DNA of 64,000 nucleotides, from positions 1,587,503 to 1,651,502 of the forward strand of contig NZ_CP117982.1 of NCBI RefSeq assembly GCF_030708075.1. Reading direction: 5' to 3'. Within the stretch, counting starts at the first letter, position 1. Every line of letters starts with the position of its first letter. The DNA comes from Candidatus Epulonipiscium viviparus. Its GTDB lineage: Bacteria; Bacillota; Clostridia; Lachnospirales; Cellulosilyticaceae. The notes under the pieces were generated by a model. The model saw nothing but the letters and a program-made list of their open reading frames with translations. It was not told where the DNA came from and made no database searches. This document shows, in pieces, positions 35,834 through 47,535 of this stretch. The position numbers and the translations under genes are program-made.

Positions 35834-36421
35834 ATGAATAATACTAAAGCCAAAATATTATCGGTATTCTACGAATTGATAGCAGAACAGGGCTACGAAA
35901 AAACTTCTACTAGCCAAATTTGTGCATTAGTAGGAGTAAAAAAGCCTACATTATATTATTACTTCAATACAAAAGAAGAGTTGCTTATCGAATTTTCAAA
36001 GAACATCTTGATCGAGACAATTGTTCCGCCGCCCGAATGTATACCTGCTGGCATTTCAAAATCAGAATACGAAGAATACTTATATACGCTGGGGCTGAAT
36101 TATATAAATTTTCTGATCCAAGATAAAAAATCGAGGCAGGTTTTGGCGGAAATTAAGATTTTGGAAAAGCGAATTCCAGCTCTTAAAGAAACAATAGCAA
36201 ATATTTTTGATACCATATATGTTGCTTGGATCGAATTCATTACAATGGGCAAGCAATTAGATGCGATAGATTCCAGGCTCGACTCCAACATTCTTGGTAT
36301 CCTTATAGGCACTATTTTCGAAGGAATCGATAACCAAATTTTATACTATTTCGAAGAAGTCACTGCAGATGAGATTATACAGTCTTGGAGACAATTTGTA
36401 GATCTAATACTAAAAAAATAG
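35834..36421 (+). CDS. TetR family regulator
   Basis: 195 residues. The N-terminal helix-turn-helix (TSTSQICALVGVKKPTLYYYF, about residues 24-44) is a standard TetR_N domain, and the C-terminal ligand domain is unassigned. It lies between the two MATE genes, co-transcribed with the first. Two matching dyads in the promoter of the second MATE gene are the obvious operator candidates, so it likely represses that exporter until a toxic ligand binds. Confidence 0.9.
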   Translation: MNNTKAKILSVFYELIAEQGYEKTSTSQICALVGVKKPTLYYYFNTKEELLIEFSKNILIETIVPPPECIPAGISKSEYEEYLYTLGLNYINFLIQDKKSRQVLAEIKILEKRIPALKETIANIFDTIYVAWIEFITMGKQLDAIDSRLDSNILGILIGTIFEGIDNQILYYFEEVTADEIIQSWRQFVDLILKK

Positions 36422-36425
36422 ATAA

Positions 36426-36460
36426 TGCTAGCTGTTGTAATGATGGCTAGTACTTTTTTT
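36426..36460 (+). terminator. Terminator after tetR
   Basis: Stem TGCTAGC/GCTAGTA (36426-36432 with 36446-36452), followed by C and seven T. Confidence 0.65.
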
Positions 36461-36480
36461 ACTCTTTTTTAAAAAAACTA

Positions 36481-36509
36481 TTGACAATATACCGACTGGT
36501 ATATATAAT
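36481..36509 (+). promoter_or_regulatory. Consensus promoter of second MATE gene
   Basis: TTGACA (36481-36486), 17-base spacer, TATAAT (36504-36509). The spacer is filled by the first dyad operator. Confidence 0.85.
36487..36504. promoter_or_regulatory. TetR operator candidate O1
   Basis: ATATACC-GACT-GGTATAT, perfect seven-base arms, lying exactly between -35 and -10. Confidence 0.7.
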
Positions 36510-36514
36510 ATATT

Positions 36515-36532
36515 ATATACTGATTAGTACAG
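36515..36532. promoter_or_regulatory. TetR operator candidate O2
   Basis: ATATACTGATTAGTACAG matches O1 at 13 of 18 positions with the dyad core TACT-GATT-AGTA. Its centre is 28 bp downstream of O1, near the transcription start. Confidence 0.6.
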
Positions 36533-36556
36533 AAAATAAAAGAGGGGGATTTTATA

Positions 36557-37888
36557 ATGCAAGATAATAAGCTAGCACAGACATTTATACCAATGAATTT
36601 AATTTTATACTCAATACCGACAATAATCATGATGGTTCTAAATTCTACATACGGAATTATTGACGGACTATTTATTTCAAATTTTGTCGGAGAAGATGCA
36701 TTGGCCGCAACCAACATTGCGTTTCCCGTTATACTCATTGCAATTGCCATTGGTCTAATGATGGCAACAGGAGCTAATGCCATTATCGGAAAGTTGCTGG
36801 GCGAAAGAAAAGAGCATCAAGCCCGCGAGTTGCTATCGTTTATATACATCGTCGCAATATTAGCGAGTGTCACTATAAGTACAATTATTCTCGTATTTGC
36901 AGATGAATTTTTGACGCTTATAGGTGCCAATGCGGCATTGCTTCCGCTCGCAAAAGAATATCTAGTTGCAGCAGCGCCGTTTCTCACCTTTATACTACTT
37001 CAAATTTTTACACAAATCTTTTTGGTAACTGCAGGCAAACCGATAATTGGATTTGCAGCATGTCTGATTGGAGGCATCACCAATATAGTTTTAGATTATG
37101 TTTTAATCGTATCGTTTGACTTAGGTCTAACGGGTGCCGCGTTAGCAACTGGTACCGGATATTCTGTTGGCGGAATCTTTGGATTTTTATACTTTCTTAT
37201 ATGCAGACGAGGATCCTTATATTTTGTAAAGCCAAGATGGAATTTTAGGCAACTTGCTCATAGTCTGTATAACGGGATGAGTGAATTTGTAAGTTCCACT
37301 TCGGGCGCAATCACCACTGTGTTATTCAATATCATTATGATGCAAATAGCTGGCGAAAGCGGTGTTGCTGGCATCACAGTTATTATGTACGTAAGCACAA
37401 TCTTATCAGCAATGTACATGGGCTATTCGATGGGAGTTTCGCCAGTCATCAGCTATAAATTTGGTGCACAAGCGCATGAGCAACTCCAACTTATAAATAA
37501 AACCAGCAAGAAGGTTATTGCAGTGATATCCATCGTAACAGTCGTGTTATCAATTATTTTTGCAGAAGCGGCAGTGGGCATATTTATCTCTCCCGAAAGC
37601 GCAACGTTTGCCCTAACTGTACATGGATTCAGAATTTACGCAATTGCCTTCTTATTTATGGGATTCAATGTATTCATCTCTGCAATGTTCACGGCGTTAT
37701 CAAACGGTCGAATATCTGCAATAGTCTCTGTGTCTCGCACATTGGTTTTTATTGTAACAGCTCTGGTAACGCTTCCGTTTATATTTGGGATCAACGGAGT
37801 ATGGGTTGCTGTACCCGTAGCTGAAGCACTTGGTATTATAGTATCGCTGATTTATTTCAAGAAGTATAAAAGAGTCTACAACTATTAA
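36557..37888 (+). CDS. MATE family efflux transporter, copy 2
   Basis: 443 residues, same length and layout as the gene at 34487, with long shared blocks (STYGIIDGLF, FGINGVW, GFNVF). It has its own promoter overlapped by two dyads, so it is the likely regulated exporter of the set, while copy 1 may be expressed with the regulator. A strong terminator follows. Substrate unknown. Confidence 0.92.
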   Translation: MQDNKLAQTFIPMNLILYSIPTIIMMVLNSTYGIIDGLFISNFVGEDALAATNIAFPVILIAIAIGLMMATGANAIIGKLLGERKEHQARELLSFIYIVAILASVTISTIILVFADEFLTLIGANAALLPLAKEYLVAAAPFLTFILLQIFTQIFLVTAGKPIIGFAACLIGGITNIVLDYVLIVSFDLGLTGAALATGTGYSVGGIFGFLYFLICRRGSLYFVKPRWNFRQLAHSLYNGMSEFVSSTSGAITTVLFNIIMMQIAGESGVAGITVIMYVSTILSAMYMGYSMGVSPVISYKFGAQAHEQLQLINKTSKKVIAVISIVTVVLSIIFAEAAVGIFISPESATFALTVHGFRIYAIAFLFMGFNVFISAMFTALSNGRISAIVSVSRTLVFIVTALVTLPFIFGINGVWVAVPVAEALGIIVSLIYFKKYKRVYNY

Positions 37889-37916
37889 GCAAGATTGGTT
37901 GAATGATAAAAAGCTA

Positions 37917-37949
37917 AGAGTAGTTCATTATGTGAGCTACTCTTTTTTT
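37917..37949 (+). terminator. Terminator of second MATE gene
   Basis: Eleven-pair stem AGAGTAGTTCA/TGAGCTACTCT (loop TTATG), followed by seven T. Confidence 0.88.
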
Positions 37950-37973
37950 GCGTCAGAAGTTGCGATAAGTTTT

Positions 37974-38051
37974 GCAGATGTATTAGTGAATATTGCCTTG
38001 AATAGTGTATCGAATGTAGTATATAATCGTTATCTATTTAACTTTGCCTAG
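37974..38051 (+). pseudogene. Remnant of rpiR regulator 3' part
   Basis: The frame reads ADVLVNIALNSVSNVVYNRY and then stops. It aligns with ADISYTVDTFALNAASDIVYN near the C-terminus of the intact regulator at 41035. All upstream sequence is lost. It is the left edge of the decayed first copy of the glucoside region. Confidence 0.65.
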
Positions 38052-38063
38052 GGAGTGAACCTA

Positions 38064-38102
38064 TTGAAGATAAACGAAATTGTTGAACAAAATTATGATA
38101 AA
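38064..38102 (+). pseudogene. Remnant of second rpiR gene start
   Basis: TTG start with the first 13 codons (KINEIVEQNYDK) almost identical to the gene at 41807, including the GAGTGAAC ribosome binding region. It then jumps directly into PTS EIIC sequence. Compared with the intact copy, about 1.08 kb is deleted at this joint and the frames do not match. Confidence 0.8.
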
Positions 38103-39460
38103 TTGTTATTGCATTACCAATAGGCTTAGCCAAAAAACAGCAGGCACGATGCTGTATGGAAGCTTTTGTGCTTTATGCCACATTCCAATATTTTTTAAAT
38201 GCTATTTTAACTCACTGGGGATCGACGTTTGGGGTTGATTTTTCTGCAGCAGTGGGGGGCTCTAGCGGTTTAACAACTATTGCGGGCATCAAAACATTGG
38301 ATATGGGGATGATTGGTGCTCTACTTATTTCTGGCATCGTGGTATTTATACATAATAAATTTTTTGATGTAAAATTACCTGATTGGTTGGGGATTTTTAA
38401 TGGCGCAGCCTTTATTGTAATCATAGGATTTTTCATATTGCTTCCGGTTGCCCTAGTGGCTGCGTTTATTTGGCCCACTATTCAGCATGGAATGGTAATA
38501 TTTCAAAATTTTATTGCCGGAACTGGATATGTTGGTGTTTGGGTATTTGTGTTCTTAGAGCGTCTATTGATACCTTTTGGATTGCACCATTTGTTGGCGT
38601 TTCCCTTTTATTATGACTCCGCAGTTATTGCAGGAGGTGTTAAAGCAGCTTGGATTGCTATGTTACCAGAATTGGCTGCGAGTACCGAACCATTAAAAGA
38701 TTTAGCCCCATTTGCGTGGCCACAACTTTTAGGCTTGTCGAAAGTATTTGGTTGCACAGGTATTGCATTAGCGCTATATAAAACTGCCAAACCCGAAAAG
38801 AAAACCAAGGTTGCAGGTCTATTAATCCCCATCACTCTAACTGCAGTATTAGCTGGAATTACAGAGCCAATCGAATTCACTTTCTTATTCATTGCGCCTC
38901 TATTATTTGTAGTTCACGCAATTTTGGCGGCAACCCTAGCCACTGTTGCTAACATGTTTGGCGTTGTTGGATATTTATCAGGTGGCTTAATTGAAACAGC
39001 TGCGACAAATTTTATCCCCTTAATGAAAAATCATTGGCCAACGTATCTAACCTTACTTATCATAGGATTAATTTTTGTAGCAATCTACTATTTTGTATTC
39101 ACATTTTTAATATTGAAGTTTGATTTTAAAACTCCGGGCCGTGAAGATGACGACGATATTGTGTTTAAAACTAAAGCAGAATATAGAGAAAAGCAATCTA
39201 ACGGAAAAGCTGCAATCATTACGGATTCAGATATGGCTCTTCAATTTTTGGAGGGGTTGGGTGGTAAGGATAATATTACAGATGTAACTAATTGCGTAAC
39301 GCGGCTGCGAGTCAATGTTAAAGACGGTGCGCTCGTACAAAGCGATGCCTATTTTAGAGCTGCAGGTGCGCATGGATTGGTTCATAAAGATAAGAGTATT
39401 CAGGTAATTGTTGGTTTAAATGTTACAGCTGTGCGAGATGAATTTGAACAATTGCTATAA
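38103..39460 (+). pseudogene. 5'-truncated alpha-glucoside PTS EIICB
   Basis: From codon 88 of the intact copy (42719-44284) onward it is colinear to the end. The open part starts at ATG 38156 and has exactly the 434 residues expected. The first 69 codons (amphipathic start and first membrane helices) are deleted, and no ribosome binding site precedes the internal ATG. The EIIB cysteine (TNCVTRLRV) is kept. A working permease is unlikely, although the remaining frame is still open, so the loss is recent or selection persists. Confidence 0.75.
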
Positions 39461-39482
39461 TGTTGAAAGGGAGGGTGAGCCC

Positions 39483-40894
<1,412 letters not shown>

Positions 40895-40918
40895 AAAATC
40901 AAATAATCTAAAATTTGG

Positions 40919-40947
40919 AGTAGCATATAACATGTGCTACTTTTTTT
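40919..40947 (+). terminator. Terminator after GH4 copy 1
   Basis: AGTAGCA/TGCTACT stem with a nine-base loop, followed by seven T. Confidence 0.85.
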
Positions 40948-40948
40948 G

Positions 40949-40977
40949 TTGAATTTACCTTTTTTTTATGCTACAAT
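40949..40977 (+). promoter_or_regulatory. Predicted promoter of rpiR pair
   Basis: TTGAAT (40949-40954), 17-base spacer, TACAAT (40972-40977). An inverted repeat TTACTA-TATTT-TAGTAA lies downstream, before the start, and could be a regulator site. Confidence 0.5.
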
Positions 40978-41034
40978 GCTATCAATACTAAATAAGTTAC
41001 TATATTTTAGTAATTTTATTTACATATTGTATAA

Positions 41035-41820
41035 ATGAAGAAGGTGAAGAAGGTGCTACAACAATTATATACCAAAAACTACAACAACTTAAACGAGAAC
41101 GATTTATACATTTGGAAATATATTTCACAAAACAGGAAACGATGCGAAACTCTTTCTATTGACGATTTAAGCAAATGTTGCAATGTATCAAAAACTACAA
41201 TATTAAGATTTTGTAAACGGTTGGGTCTTAAAGGTTATTCAGAATTCAAATTTTATCTATGCATCGACAATAAACATCTAAACACCAAAAGCAAAACTAG
41301 AGATGGTATCAAAAAGTTATATCTAGATTATATTGATCAGTTAGAAAAAGATGGTTTCGATAAACTCATTGCAGCGATTGAGGATGCCTCAAATATTTAC
41401 ATCTATGGCAGAAGCGCTCTGTCCAAAAATATAGTGCGGGAATGGCAACATGCTTTCTTGGCAATAAATAAACTACTATATGGAATTACAACATCGGGCC
41501 ACACAGATCACTACGTAGAAAATATCAATGCCAACGATGTTGTTATTATCATTTCTTTTTCTGGAGAAACAACAGAGACAATAAACTTTGTAACAAAACT
41601 AAAACTTAAAAGAGTCAAACTTGTGGCTCTTACGTTAAACAACAACAACACATTATTATCGTTGGCAGATATATCTTATACAGTGGACACTTTCGCCTTG
41701 AATGCTGCATCAGATATAGTATATAATTGTGTTGCGAGCTATTTTATATTTTTAGATTTCCTAATCAGCGCTTTTATAGACAAAATGTATCCAGAGGGTG
41801 AACTAATTGAAGATAAATGA
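41035..41820 (+). CDS. RpiR family regulator 1 (HTH + SIS)
   Basis: 261 residues with an N-terminal RpiR helix-turn-helix (about 25-75: SIDDLSKCCNVSKTTILRFCKRLG) and a C-terminal SIS sugar-phosphate-binding domain (YIYGRSAL, IIISFSGETTETI). It likely senses a phosphorylated sugar made by the PTS/GH4 pathway and controls this operon. ATG 41035 has no ribosome binding site. GTG 41053 would match the length of the second regulator and has AAGAAGG upstream, so the true start may be there. It overlaps the next gene by 14 bases. Confidence 0.88.
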   Translation: MKKVKKVLQQLYTKNYNNLNENDLYIWKYISQNRKRCETLSIDDLSKCCNVSKTTILRFCKRLGLKGYSEFKFYLCIDNKHLNTKSKTRDGIKKLYLDYIDQLEKDGFDKLIAAIEDASNIYIYGRSALSKNIVREWQHAFLAINKLLYGITTSGHTDHYVENINANDVVIIISFSGETTETINFVTKLKLKRVKLVALTLNNNNTLLSLADISYTVDTFALNAASDIVYNCVASYFIFLDFLISAFIDKMYPEGELIEDK

Positions 41821-42565
41821 AATTGTAGAACAAAACTATGATAAACTAACTGAAGACGATTTGCTAATATGGAGATATATCGAAGACAATAAACTGCAGT
41901 GCCAATCTATGTCAATTCAATCATTATCTAAAATTTGCAATGTATCAAATAGTAAAATTACACAGTTTTCAAAAAAGCTGGGTCTCAAAGGATTTGGAGA
42001 ACTAAAACTTTTACTAAAATGGAACAAAGATTCTCACACCCACTTTGATAACAATATTATTCACAATTCTTTTGCAGAAGCGGGTAATACTCTTAAATTC
42101 TATGAAGCGGCAGATCTTGATGCAGTGATGGAACGCCTATATCAAGCTCAAAATATATACTTATATTCCACTGGCGAAAGCCAAAATTTGGTATGTCGAC
42201 AGCTGCAATATTCTTTTTCATATTTAAAAAAACGAATGTATTTAATTCAAGGTGCATCAGAGTTGCCCATGGTCTTAAACCATATTTGCGAAAGCGATTT
42301 ATTTATTATAATTTCATTGTCTGGTAACAATATCGCTCTGTTGCCACTCTTAGAAAAATTAAATAGCCGAAGCGTATCTACGGTAGGTATATCTCTGGAT
42401 AATGATAACGTATTAAAGAAGTATTGCACGTTTTTTTTAGGATACCAAGCTAGCGTACATGCAAATTTTATATATGGAGCTACCTATTCTGAATTTTTAC
42501 ATTTCTATATAATAGCCGCTACATTATTTCTACGTTATGCTGAATATATTAGCAGTACACAGTGA
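41807..42565 (+). CDS. RpiR family regulator 2 (HTH + SIS)
   Basis: 252 residues, paralogue of the preceding regulator, with the HTH (SIQSLSKICNVSNSKITQFSKKLG) and a SIS domain in which the second sugar-contact loop reads IIISLSGNNIA. The start is TTG at 41807, with GAGGGTG six bases upstream and inside the end of the first regulator, so translation is coupled. Two adjacent RpiR genes suggest a heteromeric or dual sensor. Its first 13 codons survive also in the decayed copy at 38064. Confidence 0.88.
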   Translation: MKINEIVEQNYDKLTEDDLLIWRYIEDNKLQCQSMSIQSLSKICNVSNSKITQFSKKLGLKGFGELKLLLKWNKDSHTHFDNNIIHNSFAEAGNTLKFYEAADLDAVMERLYQAQNIYLYSTGESQNLVCRQLQYSFSYLKKRMYLIQGASELPMVLNHICESDLFIIISLSGNNIALLPLLEKLNSRSVSTVGISLDNDNVLKKYCTFFLGYQASVHANFIYGATYSEFLHFYIIAATLFLRYAEYISSTQ

Positions 42566-42630
42566 AAAGTTACGCCTAATGCAATAAAGAATTTATCAAT
42601 CGGACTTTCTTTCTAATTAAACTGATACCA

Positions 42631-42658
42631 TTGCAATATATTAAATGTTTGTTATAAT
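42631..42658 (+). promoter_or_regulatory. Predicted promoter of PTS-GH4 operon
   Basis: TTGCAA (42631-42636), 16-base spacer, TATAAT (42653-42658). Confidence 0.55.
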
Positions 42659-42679
42659 ATAAATATGCATAGATAGTCA

Positions 42680-42691
42680 AACTATAGTTTA
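42680..42691. promoter_or_regulatory. Palindrome downstream of PTS promoter
   Basis: AAACTATAGTTT, a perfect 12-bp palindrome between the -10 and the start codon of the PTS gene, where a repressor such as the RpiR proteins could act. Confidence 0.4.
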
Positions 42692-42718
42692 ATTAATATG
42701 AGAGGGGCGATTGTATAT

Positions 42719-44284
42719 ATGAAACAGCAAATACAACGATTTGGAGGAGCAATGTTTACGCCAGTATTACTTTTTGCTTTTGCTGGTATATGCATTGGGT
42801 TAGGAACACTATTTACTACAGAAACTATCATGGGTTCGTTAGCGAGTAAAGATGGATTATGGTATCAATGTTGGAACGTAATAATGGAAGGTTCGTGGAC
42901 GGTATTTAGGCAACTGCCATTATTATTTGTTATTGCGTTGCCAATCGGGTTAGCCAAAAAACAGCAAGCGCGATGCTGTATGGAAGCCTTCGTTCTTTAT
43001 GCTACGTTCCAATACTTTTTAAACGCTATCTTAACTCAATGGGGTCCAACATTTGGAGTAGACTTTACAGCTGCGGTAGGTGGCTCAAGCGGCTTAGCAA
43101 ATGTTGCGGGCATCAAAACACTAGATATGGGAATGATCGGAGCATTACTTATTTCTGGTATAGTAGTATTTATACACAACAGATGCTTTGATATAAAATT
43201 ACCTGATTGGATTGGCATTTTTAATGGTCCTGCGTTGATTGTAATGATTGGGTTTTTTGTATTAATTCCTGTTGCTGTATTAACTGCATTTGTTTGGCCA
43301 ACTATTCAAGACGGAATGATAGTGTTTCAAAATGTTGTTTCTAATACAGGATATATTGGTGTTTGGATATTTATTTTCTTAGAGCGTCTATTGATTCCGT
43401 TTGGATTACACCATTTGTTAGTATTTCCATTCTTCTATGACTCGGCTCTTGTTGCAGGAGGAGTTCAAGCAACTTGGATGAATATGTTGCCTGAAATGGC
43501 TGCAAGCACAGAGTCTCTAAAAGATTTAGCTCCATTTGCTTGGCCACAGCTTACCGGATTGTCAAAAATATTTGGCTGCACTGGTATAGCACTCGCTTTA
43601 TATAAAACTGCAAAACCTGAAAAGAAAGCAAAGGTTGCAGGTTTGTTGATTCCTATTACGCTAACAGCTATATTGTGTGGTGTAACAGAGCCTATTGAAT
43701 TTACGTTCCTATTCGTTGCTCCGTTGCTGTTTGTAGTTCACGCGTTTTTAGCGGCAACGTTATCCACAGTTGCTAACATATTTGGCGTTGTGGGCTCTAT
43801 GTCAGGCGGTTTAATCGAAATCTCAGCTACGAATTTCATTCCGCTAATGAAAAATCATTGGCCAACGTATCTAACTTTACTTATAATTGGAATAATTTTT
43901 ACGGTAATCTACTACTTTGTATTTAAGTTTTTGATCTTAAAATTTGACTTTAAAACTCCTGGTCGTGAAGATGATGAAGATATCACATTTAGAACTAAGG
44001 CAGAATATAGAGAAATGCAAGCTAACGAAAAATCTAAGCCTGCCAAAACTTCAGATATGGCCGCACAATTTTTAGAAGGCCTAGGCGGAAAAGACAATAT
44101 TGCCGACGTCACCAACTGTGTAACTAGACTACGAGTAAATGTCAAAGATGGTTCGCTAGTGCAAAATGACGCTTTCTTTAAATCTGCAGGTGCGCACGGA
44201 TTGGTTCAAAAAGATAAGAGTGTTCAGATTATTGTTGGGTTAACTGTTGCCTCTGTGAGAGACGATTTCGAACAATTATTATAA
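42719..44284 (+). CDS. Alpha-glucoside PTS permease EIICB
   Basis: 521 residues of the GlvC/MalP class (glucose superfamily). The N-terminal EIIC domain has about ten membrane segments, and the C-terminal EIIB domain carries the phosphorylation site Cys467 (TNCVTRLR). It imports and phosphorylates maltose-like sugars at C6, which the GH4 enzyme then cleaves. ATG 42719 is preferred: GAGGGG lies 11 bases upstream and within the frame of an earlier ATG (42698). EIIA is a separate gene at 46155. An eroded paralogue sits at 38103. Confidence 0.92.
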   Translation: MKQQIQRFGGAMFTPVLLFAFAGICIGLGTLFTTETIMGSLASKDGLWYQCWNVIMEGSWTVFRQLPLLFVIALPIGLAKKQQARCCMEAFVLYATFQYFLNAILTQWGPTFGVDFTAAVGGSSGLANVAGIKTLDMGMIGALLISGIVVFIHNRCFDIKLPDWIGIFNGPALIVMIGFFVLIPVAVLTAFVWPTIQDGMIVFQNVVSNTGYIGVWIFIFLERLLIPFGLHHLLVFPFFYDSALVAGGVQATWMNMLPEMAASTESLKDLAPFAWPQLTGLSKIFGCTGIALALYKTAKPEKKAKVAGLLIPITLTAILCGVTEPIEFTFLFVAPLLFVVHAFLAATLSTVANIFGVVGSMSGGLIEISATNFIPLMKNHWPTYLTLLIIGIIFTVIYYFVFKFLILKFDFKTPGREDDEDITFRTKAEYREMQANEKSKPAKTSDMAAQFLEGLGGKDNIADVTNCVTRLRVNVKDGSLVQNDAFFKSAGAHGLVQKDKSVQIIVGLTVASVRDDFEQLL

Positions 44285-44306
44285 CCTACAAGGGGGGTGT
44301 AAAATT

Positions 44307-44789
44307 ATGGTAACTCAAGCTAATCAAGTCAAATTAGACAGATATTTCAATATAGTAAAAATATTTTTATTTGTAGCGCCGGTTTTAGGATATTTGTATG
44401 CAGCAAATGGGGCAACTATGGCAGGTATTACACTCCCTGAATTGCTAGCGCAAAATCCTAGCATAACAATTACGTTTCTTATGACTATGGTTGCTCCATA
44501 TATTGCTTTTTTATTGGGCTTGCTACAGAAAAAGCTACTTGCGCAGGATTATCCCGGCGCAGTGCTTAATCTAATTTTGCTATTTATAGCTCAATTATTT
44601 ACTCAAAATTTATTTTATATAATGTTGCTAGGATATTTATTATACAAAACAACAACAGTCTATAACTTGAATATTCGCGAAAATCTCAAAACTATAAAAC
44701 CTAAGTATTTATTTATGGAATGTGGTGGCAGCTTTATCGTTATAGTTTTATATTTAATCTGTTTTTATGCTAGTCTTCAAATTAGATAA
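44307..44789 (+). CDS. Small membrane protein of PTS operon, unknown
   Basis: 160 residues with four hydrophobic segments (about 15-33, 52-72, 84-110, 138-157) and a basic stretch before the last helix. I do not recognise a family. A strong AAGGGGGG ribosome binding site lies 22 bases after the PTS stop, and GH4 starts 22 bases downstream, so it belongs to the operon. It was deleted from the first copy of the region. A role as a PTS accessory or as a transporter for the product is possible but unproven. Confidence 0.75.
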   Translation: MVTQANQVKLDRYFNIVKIFLFVAPVLGYLYAANGATMAGITLPELLAQNPSITITFLMTMVAPYIAFLLGLLQKKLLAQDYPGAVLNLILLFIAQLFTQNLFYIMLLGYLLYKTTTVYNLNIRENLKTIKPKYLFMECGGSFIVIVLYLICFYASLQIR

Positions 44790-44795
44790 TATTAA

Positions 44796-46139
<1,344 letters not shown>

Positions 46140-46154
46140 AAAGTAGGTAAATAT

Positions 46155-46634
46155 ATGGGATTTTTTAAAAAGAAAATTAAGCAAAAACTAATATTTCCAT
46201 TTATAGATGGCACAACTATGGCAATAGAAGAGGTACCCGATGAGGCTTTTGCCGCAAAACTGATGGGCGACGGCATTGCTATTGACCCTGCAAACGGCAC
46301 AGTTTATGCGCCATGTGATGCCAAAGTTACTATGGTTGCAGATACCGGGCATGCGGTTGGTTTGGAAACTGCAGATGGTTTAGAATTGCTTATCCATGTG
46401 GGAATTGATACTGTTGGGTTAAAAGGAGAGGGATTTAAATTATTAACTGCTGAAAACAAAAAGGTTAAGAAGGGTGATCCGCTTATCGAGTTTGATATCG
46501 ATTTTGTAAAATCAAAAGAACTTTCTCCTATAGTAATCTTGCTATTAATTAGTGATACCTATCAAGAAATAACTACAAAAAGCCTCAATAAAAAGGTAGA
46601 CAAAACTTCTGAATTTATAGTAGAATACAAATAA
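46155..46634 (+). CDS. PTS EIIA, glucose type
   Basis: 159 residues of the EIIA-Glc (Crr) family. The phosphorylated His81 sits in LLIHVGIDTVGL and the partner His66 in ADTGHAVGL. An amphipathic basic start (GFFKKKIKQK) resembles that of Gram-negative EIIA-Glc. It passes phosphate from HPr to the EIIB domain of the permease. It could also serve other EIICB proteins. It is positioned inside the operon between GH4 and the aldo-keto reductase. Confidence 0.93.
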   Translation: MGFFKKKIKQKLIFPFIDGTTMAIEEVPDEAFAAKLMGDGIAIDPANGTVYAPCDAKVTMVADTGHAVGLETADGLELLIHVGIDTVGLKGEGFKLLTAENKKVKKGDPLIEFDIDFVKSKELSPIVILLLISDTYQEITTKSLNKKVDKTSEFIVEYK

Positions 46635-46658
46635 TTATCAAATTCTAGGAGGAACTGT

Positions 46659-47477
46659 ATGTTAACAAAGAACTACACGCTTTCGAATAATGTAAAAATG
46701 CCTATGGTTGGATTTGGCACCTTTAAACTGCAGCCGGGCGATGAAGCAAAGAAAGCTGTAAGAAATGCACTTAATTTAGGTTATCGACATATTGATTGTG
46801 CTATGATTTATGGCAACGAAGAAAGCGTCGGTCAAGGAATCAAAGCTAGTGGCATTCCAAGACAAGATATGTTTATCACCAGCAAGGTCTGGAATACTGA
46901 TCACGGTTATGAGCGTACGCAAACAGCTTTTTACGAAACTTTAGACCGATTGAAACTGGATTATCTAGATTTATATTTGATTCACTGGCCAAAGCCTATC
47001 AATGCTGAAACCTGGAAAGCTATGGAAGAACTTTACGAGCAAAGAAAGATCAGAGCCATCGGAGTTTGCAACTTCAATCAGCATCACCTAGAAGACTTGC
47101 TATCGCATTGCAAAATACAGCCGATGGTAAATCAAATAGAATTGCATCCTAAATTTACTCAACCAGAGTTATGTCAATATTGTTCAGATCATAATATTCA
47201 AGTTGAAGCCTGGGGATCCTTAATGCAAGGTCAAATATTTGAAATACCTCTTCTCAAACAATTGGCTGATAAATACGAAAAAACTGTAGCTCAGATTGCT
47301 CTGAAATGGGCTTTACAAAAAGGCTATGCAGTTATTCCAAAAACAGTATCAACAGAAAAAATGAAGAGTAACTTAAAGCTTACTGACTTCAATATTTCTG
47401 ATGCGGATATGGCGCAGATCGCAACCCTAGATTGTGGAGGGCGAATAGGTCCAGATCCTGACAACTTCGATTTTTAG
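46659..47477 (+). CDS. Aldo/keto reductase
   Basis: 272-residue NADPH-dependent reductase of the AKR superfamily (AKR5-like, 2,5-diketo-gluconate reductase group). The catalytic tetrad is present as Asp46, Tyr51, Lys76 and His109 (LIHWP), and IPKTVS near the end binds NADPH. It has AGGAGG and lies last in the PTS operon before a strong terminator. It may reduce a sugar-derived carbonyl, but the link to the pathway is only by position. Confidence 0.88.
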   Translation: MLTKNYTLSNNVKMPMVGFGTFKLQPGDEAKKAVRNALNLGYRHIDCAMIYGNEESVGQGIKASGIPRQDMFITSKVWNTDHGYERTQTAFYETLDRLKLDYLDLYLIHWPKPINAETWKAMEELYEQRKIRAIGVCNFNQHHLEDLLSHCKIQPMVNQIELHPKFTQPELCQYCSDHNIQVEAWGSLMQGQIFEIPLLKQLADKYEKTVAQIALKWALQKGYAVIPKTVSTEKMKSNLKLTDFNISDADMAQIATLDCGGRIGPDPDNFDF

Positions 47478-47500
47478 TTACTATTATAATGAGGAATATC

Positions 47501-47535
47501 ATAAGGGATTGTCACTTTGGCAGTCTCTTATTTTT
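47501..47535 (+). terminator. Terminator of PTS operon
   Basis: Fourteen-pair stem ATAAGGGATTGTCA/TGGCAGTCTCTTAT (loop CTT, three wobble pairs), followed by TTTTT. Confidence 0.85.

Noticed and set aside
36422..36556. Small RNA gene between tetR and the second MATE gene
   Set aside because: All conserved-looking structure there is explained by the tetR terminator, the promoter and the two operators.
38156..39460. Functional second PTS permease
   Set aside because: The first 87 residues are missing relative to the intact copy, no ribosome binding site is present, and the upstream sequence is a deletion joint.
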